Below, piece after piece: positions 1 through 5,613 of a DNA stretch of 9,639 nt; position 1 is the first letter of the stretch, and every line of letters starts with the position of its first letter. The stretch spans positions 1-9,639 of the forward strand of contig JAJTIF010000348.1 in NCBI GenBank assembly GCA_021299675.1, read 5' to 3'. The translations under genes and the position numbers were made by a program. The notes below the pieces were generated by a model. It saw only the letters and a list, made by a program, of their open reading frames with translations. It was not told the DNA's origin and did no database searches. The DNA is from Pseudomonadota bacterium (GTDB lineage Bacteria > Bdellovibrionota > Bacteriovoracia > Bacteriovoracales > Bacteriovoracaceae).

Positions 1-2
1 AC

Positions 3-974
3 CTCGATGGTGCGACTTTCCTGATGGTCGATTGTCGCTATAAAGACCAAACTAAGATTACACTGCATCCGATTGCCACTTTCCGGGCGATCTATTTTGA
101 AAACGGGTCATCCCTCTGCCACTACTTTTTGATAACGTCGAAGCACAATGGCATAAACCCGAATATCCTCCGAAAATATTTTTCAAGCCAAATGGGTCAA
201 CAGCTGGTCAACCTGAGCTTTTCCTCGCAGCAATCGAAAGTGAAAAGCCAGTTAGCTAAGCTTCTGGTTCCGAAATGGTTCCAGCGCAGCGAATTCTTAC
301 CCGAGAATCTCAGACCGGCCCTGGATATGTTTACCTGGGACGCAAAATCTCTCACCTCTTCCCAGGCCAGTGAACTCACCGACCGCTTTAATTACTTCAA
401 GCAATCGGCGAAGGGGCTTTTCAATAAATATGCCTGTGACCTGGTCAGCTCGCTGGTGAGCTTCGAACAGACGCTCGAGACTTTGGTCTCTAACCTCTCA
501 GATCCTCGTCTTGGGAGTCAGATTAATTTTCGAAATCCCGAGCTACAAAAAGCTCTCTCTGAGCTTCCTTCCTATCCGATCCTGAGACCTGTGCATCCTG
601 ACGTTTATGTCGAATTTTTGGATGATGTGCAAAGCGAGGACCTCAACAGTGTCCTGACCCGAGTGGACCTGAAGAGCCAAGTGGATGGCGAGCTTCGCCT
701 TTGGAGCCTCGAGTTCTCTAATAGTCAACGCGTGATCTGCCGTCTCCACTCCGATGAAGGCATGCTACTTTTCGCACAATTCATCGCCCAGTTCGCCATC
801 GGTCGCTCGATCGGTCAACTCATCAAGGCCCTTAGACTTCCAAGCCTCACAGACATGCAACGTGTGGTTGGCCAAGCCAAGAACAAACAATCAGTCTTCA
901 ATGAACTTCTCATGTTCACCTCAAACTACCTCGAGGAATGCTTCCGGACCCAGTTTTTGACGGAGAGCCCTTGA
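3..974 (+). CDS. 5'-truncated protein with a type I specificity (TRD)-like segment
   Basis: The frame is open from the left edge (Leu-Asp-Gly precede the first ATG at 24), so the gene very likely begins outside the window. Over the first ~95 visible residues there is a hydrophobic beta-rich segment, then a helix with the pattern Leu-Arg-Lys-Tyr-Phe-Ser-Ser-Gln-Met-Gly-Gln, then a Ser/Gln/Lys stretch and Leu-Leu-Val-Pro-Lys. This order resembles the end of a target-recognition domain in type I restriction S subunits or adenine methylases (helix reading 'SpxGq', then 'LxxLxvP'). The following ~220 residues are mixed alpha/beta and I do not recognise them; no methylase catalytic motif is visible in this part. 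Its TGA stop overlaps the TTG start of dtd by 4 bases, so the two are probably cotranscribed. The family assignment is tentative; it could be an unrelated hypothetical protein. Confidence 0.6.
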   Translation, partial: LDGATFLMVDCRYKDQTKITLHPIATFRAIYFENGSSLCHYFLITSKHNGINPNILRKYFSSQMGQQLVNLSFSSQQSKVKSQLAKLLVPKWFQRSEFLPENLRPALDMFTWDAKSLTSSQASELTDRFNYFKQSAKGLFNKYACDLVSSLVSFEQTLETLVSNLSDPRLGSQINFRNPELQKALSELPSYPILRPVHPDVYVEFLDDVQSEDLNSVLTRVDLKSQVDGELRLWSLEFSNSQRVICRLHSDEGMLLFAQFIAQFAIGRSIGQLIKALRLPSLTDMQRVVGQAKNKQSVFNELLMFTSNYLEECFRTQFLTESP

Positions 975-1408
975 GAGTTGTCATCCAACGAGCGGATTCT
1001 GCTAGAGTGACAGTGGATGATGAGGTAACCGGTGAAATAAAGAAAGGCCTCGTCCTCTTGGTGTGCTTTGAGCAGGGAGACAACCGCGAACTTATCCCAA
1101 AAGCCTGCGAGAAAATCTCTAAACTTCGCTGCTTCAATGATGAAGCCGGAAAAATGAATCTCAACATTCAGCAAGTGCAAGGTGAAATCCTATCTGTGTC
1201 TCAGTTCACCTTGAGTTGGGATGGCTCGGGCGGACACCGGCCGAGCTTTGAAAGATCGCTGCATCCAGGAGAAGCGCGCATGCTCTGGCTCGACTTTAAT
1301 CGAACCCTACGCGCACAGGGAATCAATGTTCATGAGGGAAGATTTGGGTGTGAGATGAAGGTGCAGATCACCAATGACGGGCCCGTCACCTTCATCATGA
1401 ATTTTTAG
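971..1408 (+). CDS. dtd: D-aminoacyl-tRNA deacylase
   Basis: Cytoplasmic proofreading enzyme that hydrolyses D-amino acids (and glycine mischarged on tRNA-Ala) from tRNA. The protein has 145 residues, the usual length of the bacterial enzyme. The two signature motifs are present: Ser-Gln-Phe-Thr at 77-80, and Asn-Asp-Gly-Pro-Val-Thr at 135-140 with the Gly-Pro pair that forms the chiral filter. The Gly-His-Arg-Pro-Ser-Phe stretch at 88-93 is also typical. The start is TTG at 971, not the ATG at 938: homology begins exactly there (Leu/Met-Arg-Val-Val-Ile-Gln-Arg) and a GGAGA ribosome-binding site lies at 962-966, inside the upstream gene. The start overlaps the upstream stop as TTGA, suggesting translational coupling. 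Its TAG stop interlocks with the TAA of the convergent gene over 1405-1408. Confidence 0.95.
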   Translation: MRVVIQRADSARVTVDDEVTGEIKKGLVLLVCFEQGDNRELIPKACEKISKLRCFNDEAGKMNLNIQQVQGEILSVSQFTLSWDGSGGHRPSFERSLHPGEARMLWLDFNRTLRAQGINVHEGRFGCEMKVQITNDGPVTFIMNF

Positions 1409-2742
1409 TTAAAAGTGACTTCGCTAAGTCGCTGCTGGAGATCACGCTTCTTGCCTTTGACCACATTCACCAGCGTTCGATTCGGGTTTGCATTCAAACC
1501 AATCACCACTTCAGCTCCGATGATGGCGCCATCGTTTCCGAGGCGGTTCTTCACTTGCGCCTCGAGCCCGTGATCGCGGATCAAATCCATGGCGATCAGT
1601 ACATTCACATCCACGCCTTCCATACTTGAAGTGGTGTCAGCGATGTAATTGAGTTCGTGCACATTGAAACAGAGATTCGTCGCCTGGAGCTTTACTTCGT
1701 ATCTATCTGCTGACCTGACTCCATTAAGCTTCAAGTCGCCGAACACCAATCGTTGGCCAAAGGCCTGGATCACCTGAGCCAGAACTTCCGGGTCAACGCT
1801 GACTTCTCCGTCCTGCACTTCCATGCTGGCCTTGAGGCGCAGCGCTTGATTCGTGAGGAGTTTGCGGATATCCACTGTACTCTCTTCTGGTTTCACCATC
1901 TGAGCGACTTCGATTTGTGTCGTTTCAATCACCGCTGCTGCGGGCTCGGCTGCTTTCTGCTCCTTCACTCGCTGAGGCAGGGGCTGAAAACTCATCTGCT
2001 CTAGAACAGTGGTGTGGTAGTCGTTGAAGACTTGTGCTGTCACTGGCATCCCTTGGCCGGTCAATGCTTTTTGTACCAACTGGTCAACCATCGCAGCAGC
2101 TCTTGCGCTGCCGGTATTGAGCAGAGAGAGGGCTTTGTGCTCCATCTCTCTTCTGTGTCTCAGGAGTGCAAGCTCTTTGAGGCCGAAAATAAAGAGTGAG
2201 CCCATGAACATCATGAAAGCTGCAGCAACAAGGAGCTCGTCGCGCAGACGAGCCTCGCGGTATTGGCCATGCACACTATCAAGCTGATCTATGAGATCGA
2301 GTTTGAGTTGCTCGATCTTCATGAATTTTTCGTTGATGGCATTCATCGGAATCTCGACACCACCGGCTTGAGCTCCTACGACCTTCACCACTTTTTCGTG
2401 GAACCAATGCACCTCACTGAGGAGCTCGTTGAAGTACACGCTCGCCTTGGGAAGGGTGCTCATGTCTACACCAGCTGCCTTCGATCCTTCCTTCAGGCAC
2501 TCATCCGTTAGCGCCATGAAGTCACGCTTAAGATAGGGACCGTTAAAGTCTTTGATCATGGCCGCAGTGAAAGTTTGATTCACTCGAGAAAAACAGGTGC
2601 TCATACCCGTTTGGACCCTCGCGAGTTTCTCTGACATCGATACGTTTGATTGGAACTCCCAGAATCCGATGACTGTGAGAGCGAGAGAAAAACCGCAGAA
2701 AAGAAGAATCTTTTCGAGAGCGATGGTCTGTAATTTTTTCAT
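1405..2742 (-). CDS. Two-TM sensor-like protein with a degenerate histidine-kinase ATPase-like domain
   Basis: 445 residues from the ATG at 2742, chosen because AAGGAAG precedes it by about 5 bases; an upstream in-frame ATG at 2778 has no good ribosome-binding site. Layout: a short basic N-terminus, membrane span 1 (about 12-30), a mostly helical periplasmic region (31-168), span 2 (about 169-190), then a cytoplasmic part with an Ala/Pro/Glu-rich linker near 255-288. Residues ~290-416 follow the outline of a HATPase domain: Val-Asp-Pro-Glu-Val-Leu-Ala-Gln-Val at 316-324 corresponds to the 'D..rl.qvl.NLl.NA' helix, and 379-416 corresponds to the 'GlGL.i......hGG......G.Gt.f...lP' end. The N-box asparagines are Gln, the Asp-x-Gly-x-Gly box is absent, and no phospho-acceptor H-box is evident. 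It is therefore probably a non-catalytic sensor or scaffold. The topology is solid; the HATPase relationship is inferred by eye. It is divergent from the TonB-like gene. Confidence 0.85.
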   Translation of the reverse strand: MKKLQTIALEKILLFCGFSLALTVIGFWEFQSNVSMSEKLARVQTGMSTCFSRVNQTFTAAMIKDFNGPYLKRDFMALTDECLKEGSKAAGVDMSTLPKASVYFNELLSEVHWFHEKVVKVVGAQAGGVEIPMNAINEKFMKIEQLKLDLIDQLDSVHGQYREARLRDELLVAAAFMMFMGSLFIFGLKELALLRHRREMEHKALSLLNTGSARAAAMVDQLVQKALTGQGMPVTAQVFNDYHTTVLEQMSFQPLPQRVKEQKAAEPAAAVIETTQIEVAQMVKPEESTVDIRKLLTNQALRLKASMEVQDGEVSVDPEVLAQVIQAFGQRLVFGDLKLNGVRSADRYEVKLQATNLCFNVHELNYIADTTSSMEGVDVNVLIAMDLIRDHGLEAQVKNRLGNDGAIIGAEVVIGLNANPNRTLVNVVKGKKRDLQQRLSEVTFN

Positions 2743-2791
2743 ATTTTCTTCCTTAAAAACACTCTGGATTTCATTCATTGAATCCGCCCTT

Positions 2792-2821
2792 ATTCTCTCA
2801 ATGACGTCCTCATCGCGTCAA
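2792..2821 (-). promoter_or_regulatory. Putative sigma-70-type promoter for the two-TM sensor-like gene
   Basis: Read on the minus strand there is TTGACG (2821-2816), an 18-base spacer and GAGAAT (2797-2792). Transcription would begin near 2785, giving a leader of about 43 bases to the ATG at 2742. That leaves almost no leader for the alternative ATG at 2778, which agrees with the chosen start. The 5-base inverted arms TGACG/CGTCA (2802-2806 and 2816-2820) overlap the -35 side. The match is moderate. Confidence 0.3.
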
Positions 2822-2896
2822 GGCGGGCAAAACCTGTCTTTCTTACTCGGATAGCCTTTGTTTCAGTAGCTTAGACTGAAAGACCGACTAGACTGA

Positions 2897-2926
2897 TTGC
2901 CCTATCCTGACAAGTATTGGTAAAAT
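2897..2926 (+). promoter_or_regulatory. Putative weak promoter for the TonB-like gene
   Basis: TTGCCC at 2897-2902 and TAAAAT at 2921-2926 are separated by 18 bases. The -10 lies just upstream of the GGAGG at 2937-2941 that serves the GTG start at 2946, giving a very short leader. It is the best candidate I can see in the 203-bp divergent gap. A perfect 8-base direct repeat (TAGACTGA at 2872-2879 and 2889-2896) sits just upstream. Confidence 0.25.
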
Positions 2927-2945
2927 CCTCTCTGTTGGAGGATCC

Positions 2946-3803
2946 GTGCAAAAAGACCAGGTTACCATCACCATTAACACTCGCCTCGCATTCGTCGCCG
3001 CACTTTTGCTGTTGGTCCATGGTCTTGCCTTATTTTTCAAACTCACCTGGCTCCCCGACCCCGCTCAAGAAGATAGAGTTGAAGACAGGGTTCTCAACAT
3101 CCGCGAGATCCGCACACTGGGTGAGAAAACCTCGAAACTCAAAGACCGAGTCCTCGTGACCAAAGACGCCGCCAAGAAGCCGCTGCAGGATCCTTTCGCC
3201 GCCGCCGCCCAGATGAACGAGCCGGTGAAACCCAAACAAAAATCAGAGCCAAAAAAATTAGCACAAGAAACCATTCAGAAAAATCCCTATCGTCCCCAGG
3301 CTCCGGCAACGGCCCTAGAAAAACTCATGACGAAAGTAGAACCGGTCACACAAATCGCTTCGCGCACTCAAGGCGGAGGGGCTCAGCTCGGCGGCTCTCC
3401 CACGCTCACCAAGAGTCTCATGAACATGCAGGTAGAAACTCCCGAAGGAGTTTCCATGGATGAGCTCAACAAGTTCGAACTCATGTTCTATGGCTTTCAA
3501 AAACGCATGATGGAGAAATATTTTTCATCGATTGTGCTGAACGTGCGCAACTACGAAAAGCGCTACTCCCTTCAGACGTTGATCCCGGAAGGTCAGCACA
3601 CCATGACGGGGCGAGTGACCTTTGACTCTGAAGGAAACATTAAGCAGATTCAGATGGTGCGATGGACCCAAGCGGATAAACTACAGGCCATGTTCGAAGA
3701 CATTCTCAAGTCTATGCAGACCCTTCCCAACCCGCCGAAGATGCTGCGGAATAAGGACGGTGAATTTGTGGTGTTTTACACGTTCTTGATTGATAACACT
3801 TAG
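2946..3803 (+). CDS. Single-span TonB/energy-transducer-like protein
   Basis: 285 residues, GTG start at 2946 with GGAGG at 2937-2941. A short cytoplasmic N-terminus is followed by one membrane span (about 13-33). A charged Lys/Pro/Ala-rich linker (about 38-140), a Gly-rich patch (143-150) and a C-terminal domain (about 180-283) follow. The C-terminal domain has the TonB_C outline: a helix with Tyr/Arg/Lys, then 'G-x-V-x-F-x-x-x-G-x-I' (222-232), a helix ending Leu-Pro-Asn-Pro-Pro (260-264) and a final strand Val-Val-Phe-Tyr-Thr-Phe. Proteins of this shape span the periplasm and, when paired with ExbB/ExbD-type motors, transmit force; related ones occur in gliding and outer-membrane transport systems. 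No exbB/exbD-like gene is in the window, so the partner is unknown. The stop interlocks with that of the convergent gene over 3800-3803. Confidence 0.85.
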   Translation: MQKDQVTITINTRLAFVAALLLLVHGLALFFKLTWLPDPAQEDRVEDRVLNIREIRTLGEKTSKLKDRVLVTKDAAKKPLQDPFAAAAQMNEPVKPKQKSEPKKLAQETIQKNPYRPQAPATALEKLMTKVEPVTQIASRTQGGGAQLGGSPTLTKSLMNMQVETPEGVSMDELNKFELMFYGFQKRMMEKYFSSIVLNVRNYEKRYSLQTLIPEGQHTMTGRVTFDSEGNIKQIQMVRWTQADKLQAMFEDILKSMQTLPNPPKMLRNKDGEFVVFYTFLIDNT

Positions 3804-4099
3804 AGCTTTTCTTTTACCCAACTTGAAAACTTCTCGATCACATTGCTTGATTCTGTATGAAACAGATTGTCGATGACTTCTTTGAGTTCACCTTCCATCT
3901 GGGTTTGTGCCTCAGTGGAGAATTGAAAATGCGGGATGCTATTCTTGAGGTTGTTGTATTCGGCTTGCTTGAGTTTGAAGTACTCCGCGAACTCGCGGTT
4001 TGTTCCGACGAATGATTCCAGCTCCGTGCGCTCTCTCTCTGTCAGTGTACCATCAAAATAAGCTGGGATTTTTCGAGCAAAGTGGTCGCGGTTCATCAT
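3800..4099 (-). CDS. Small soluble anti-sigma-like protein without zinc ligands
   Basis: 99 residues. The N-terminal ~50 residues (Ile-Pro-Ala-Tyr-Phe-Asp-Gly-Thr-Leu-Thr-Glu-Arg-Glu-Arg-Thr-Glu-Leu-Glu) match the 'l.aYlDGeLs..er...e.hl..c..C' opening of zinc-binding anti-sigma factors. The His-x3-Cys-x2-Cys ligands are missing and the protein has no cysteine. There is no membrane span; the C-terminus is charged and helical. The start at 4099 overlaps the stop of the upstream sigma-like gene as ATGA, the classic arrangement of a sigma/anti-sigma pair, with AGGAG 8 bases upstream. A second ATG directly follows at 4096 and could be used instead. The role as partner of the sigma-like protein is inference from order and shape. 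Confidence 0.8.
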   Translation of the reverse strand: MMNRDHFARKIPAYFDGTLTERERTELESFVGTNREFAEYFKLKQAEYNNLKNSIPHFQFSTEAQTQMEGELKEVIDNLFHTESSNVIEKFSSWVKEKL

Positions 4100-4587
4100 C
4101 CTTGCAACTCCTGAGAGCGCTTGAGTCCTCCGGTGAGGATGAAGCGCGAATTGTGGACCTTCTCGATGACTTCAAATTTTTTCAAACCAAGCGTCGACTC
4201 GATCTCAGATATGTTCCAACCCTGATCGTACTTAAGCCAGGCGACAACCCGGGTACTGGCATCAAGGTGATAGAATTCACGATGCTCAACACCCTCGTAA
4301 CGGATTTGCAGCTGAGTGGCCCTTCTCATGCCTAAGTGGACCATGACCTTAATCCAACTCTTGAGCATCAGGCGGCGCAGATGAAGCTGATCCTTCTTAT
4401 CCGACTCATCCCAGTCACGGTCCAGCCACAGAGACTTCTCTTTCAGAAGACACTGGGTGAAGGAATCGACAATAAGCTGCTGGGCCTGAAGGTCATCAGG
4501 CAGGAGACTCATGGCCAGTGAGTGGCATTTGGGAAGGAGGGGCTGAATAAGAGTAAAAAGATCTTTCTTTCGCACGGACTCAATCAT
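4096..4587 (-). CDS. Reduced ECF-sigma-like protein
   Basis: 163 residues from the ATG at 4587, preceded by a purine-rich GAGAGGG. An upstream ATG at 4635 would lie ahead of the predicted promoter and adds an unlikely N-terminus. Residues ~9-55 resemble sigma region 2 (helix, Leu-Pro-Asp-Asp, helix with Asp-Ser-Phe), although the usual aromatic/basic DNA-melting residues are poorly kept. Residues ~103-150 resemble region 4: Leu-Asp-Ala-Ser-Thr-Arg-Val-Val-Ala-Trp-Leu, then Gly-Trp-Asn-Ile-Ser-Glu-Ile-Glu-Ser-Thr-Leu-Gly-Leu, then a recognition-like helix, matching 'l...R.v..L....g.s..EIA..lgi....V'. It may be a working divergent ECF sigma or a degenerate regulator. It is the first gene of a two-gene operon with the anti-sigma-like protein. 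Confidence 0.8.
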   Translation of the reverse strand: MIESVRKKDLFTLIQPLLPKCHSLAMSLLPDDLQAQQLIVDSFTQCLLKEKSLWLDRDWDESDKKDQLHLRRLMLKSWIKVMVHLGMRRATQLQIRYEGVEHREFYHLDASTRVVAWLKYDQGWNISEIESTLGLKKFEVIEKVHNSRFILTGGLKRSQELQG

Positions 4588-4618
4588 AACAACACCCTCT
4601 CGGAGAGGTAAAGGGTAG

Positions 4619-4647
4619 AATTTACGTCCAATCACTCATGTTTTCAA
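4619..4647 (-). promoter_or_regulatory. Putative sigma-70-type promoter of the sigma-like operon
   Basis: On the minus strand TTGAAA (4647-4642) and TAAATT (4624-4619) are separated by 17 bases. Predicted transcription begins near 4612, giving a leader of about 25 bases that still contains the ribosome-binding site for the ATG at 4587. This is one reason for preferring that start. Confidence 0.4.
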
Positions 4648-4676
4648 AGGCTTACCCTTTTATTCCCAATGAACGG

Positions 4677-4703
4677 TCAAGTTTTATACCGGGGCTCCGA
4701 TAA
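4677..4703 (+). promoter_or_regulatory. Sigma-28 (FliA)-type promoter of the lipoprotein gene
   Basis: TCAAGTTT at 4677-4684 and TCCGATAA at 4696-4703 are separated by exactly 11 bases. The enterobacterial FliA consensus is TAAAGTTT, 11 bases, GCCGATAA, so each half matches 7 of 8 with perfect spacing. Transcription is expected near 4710, about 46 bases before the ATG at 4756. The element points at the lipoprotein gene and lies back to back with the predicted promoter of the minus-strand sigma-like operon. Confidence 0.7.
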
Positions 4704-4713
4704 GTAAGATGTA

Positions 4714-4723
4714 TTGGGCCCAA
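4714..4723. repeat. Perfect 10-bp palindrome just after the sigma-28 start
   Basis: TTGGGCCCAA reads the same on both strands and begins within a few bases of the predicted transcription start. It may be a protein-binding site in the early transcribed region or chance. It also contains the TTG of a weak upstream in-frame start that I do not accept for the lipoprotein. Confidence 0.35.
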
Positions 4724-4755
4724 AAAAGTGGTCCACAACTTTGAAAGGTCAATTT

Positions 4756-5613
4756 ATGAAACGACTTAAATTTCGCTGCACCTTCATCATGCTCCTGCTG
4801 GCATCCGTCACAGCTTGCACAGAAAAAGTTGTCAAAGATTCGAGCTCTCAAACCAGCAATCCGATCACCACCACAGGGGGAACAACTGGTGGATCCACCG
4901 CTGGCACCACAACTGGAACAACCACAGGTGGCTCAACCACTGGGACTACGACAGGTGGCACAACGGGTGGAACACCCGCCAACGTGTTTAAGTTCAACGT
5001 TCTTCTCTCGGGTAGACCCTATGTAGACCAATCACCCTACTGGTACCCAGGTTTTTACCCCTCGGATTACTCATCTTCAACTCACGGTGGAGACTTTCTG
5101 CAGATCAGCTCAGGTAACATCAACGTGTTTAAGTCTGACTTCCGCTTTAAGGCCCGGGTGAAGGTGCTCTCGGAGCCACCGATCACCGGCGGTGTTCAGA
5201 CATGTTTTCTGCGTACGAGTGGATCAAACAATTCAACCACCTTTCCCTACACAAAGCTTCGCCTCGAAGTAGCTATTAGAGATATCCTCTTCAACGCTGG
5301 AACGAACACCTACAGCATCGGCAGTCGCTACGCTTCGAAGAATCTAGATAGCGTCTCGGTGAACAGTTACTCTTCAGTGCTCGACTGGTCGAAGAACCAA
5401 TTCCCCACTCGCTCACCTGCGACCGGTAACGACAACGTCAGCGCGGGTCCCTTGATGTCAGGAATTGTGGGGCACGTGGTGGAAGTTCATAATGTGATGT
5501 CGGACACAGAGCACGTCCAGAACGGTGGGACGACGGTGTTTAAGTATCATCCCAATACACGTTGCTGGAAGCTCGAGCTGGAACTGGCGACAGATCTCAC
5601 GCAAGACTTCTAA
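4756..5613 (+). CDS. Exported lipoprotein with Thr/Gly linker, probable motility regulon member
   Basis: 285 residues from the ATG at 4756, preceded by GAAAGG about 7 bases upstream. The signal peptide has a basic start, a hydrophobic core and the lipobox Val-Thr-Ala-Cys, with Cys21 as the lipidated residue. The next residues are Thr and Glu, with no Asp at +2, so outer-membrane sorting is likely by the enterobacterial rule. Residues 38-73 are a flexible Thr/Gly/Ser tract. The remaining ~210 residues form a Tyr/Ser-rich, probably beta-rich domain with two cysteines (150 and 270) that could form a disulfide. I do not recognise the family. The tripeptide Val-Phe-Lys occurs three times (from residues 77, 124 and 261), each within the same 10-base DNA word. 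A near-consensus sigma-28 promoter upstream suggests a flagellar or motility-linked envelope role; this is inference. Confidence 0.85.
   Translation: MKRLKFRCTFIMLLLASVTACTEKVVKDSSSQTSNPITTTGGTTGGSTAGTTTGTTTGGSTTGTTTGGTTGGTPANVFKFNVLLSGRPYVDQSPYWYPGFYPSDYSSSTHGGDFLQISSGNINVFKSDFRFKARVKVLSEPPITGGVQTCFLRTSGSNNSTTFPYTKLRLEVAIRDILFNAGTNTYSIGSRYASKNLDSVSVNSYSSVLDWSKNQFPTRSPATGNDNVSAGPLMSGIVGHVVEVHNVMSDTEHVQNGGTTVFKYHPNTRCWKLELELATDLTQDF
4867..4974 (+). repeat. Thr/Gly codon repeat tract encoding a lipoprotein linker
   Basis: The DNA is a degenerate run of ACN and GGN codons with TCN interspersed, encoding repeated Thr-Thr-Gly-Gly and Thr-Thr-Thr-Gly units (residues 38-73 of the lipoprotein). Such tracts can change length by slippage; here the codons are mixed enough that it is not a clean minisatellite. 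Confidence 0.8.

Noticed and set aside
938..970. ATG-initiated N-terminal extension of the D-aminoacyl-tRNA deacylase
   Set aside because: The extension matches nothing in the family, whose members begin at the TTG position (971); a good ribosome-binding site precedes the TTG and the total length then equals the normal 145 residues.
1411..1431. Small hairpin (GACTT, 4-base loop, AAGTC) near the 3' end of the two-TM gene as a terminator
   Set aside because: The stem is only 5 base pairs, and on the minus strand the T-rich stretch after it is broken and lies within coding sequence; too weak to list.
4588..4635. Longer N-terminus for the sigma-like protein from the ATG at 4635
   Set aside because: The predicted promoter lies within this stretch, the residues do not resemble a sigma N-terminus, and the ATG at 4587 has its own ribosome-binding site.
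4714..4755. TTG start at 4714 extending the lipoprotein by 14 residues
   Set aside because: It would put Trp/Lys-containing residues ahead of the signal peptide, lacks a ribosome-binding site and lies almost at the predicted transcription start.
4867..4974. Thr/Gly tract as a CRISPR-like or phase-variable tandem repeat
   Set aside because: The units are not identical at the DNA level and have no spacer structure; it reads as a protein linker.
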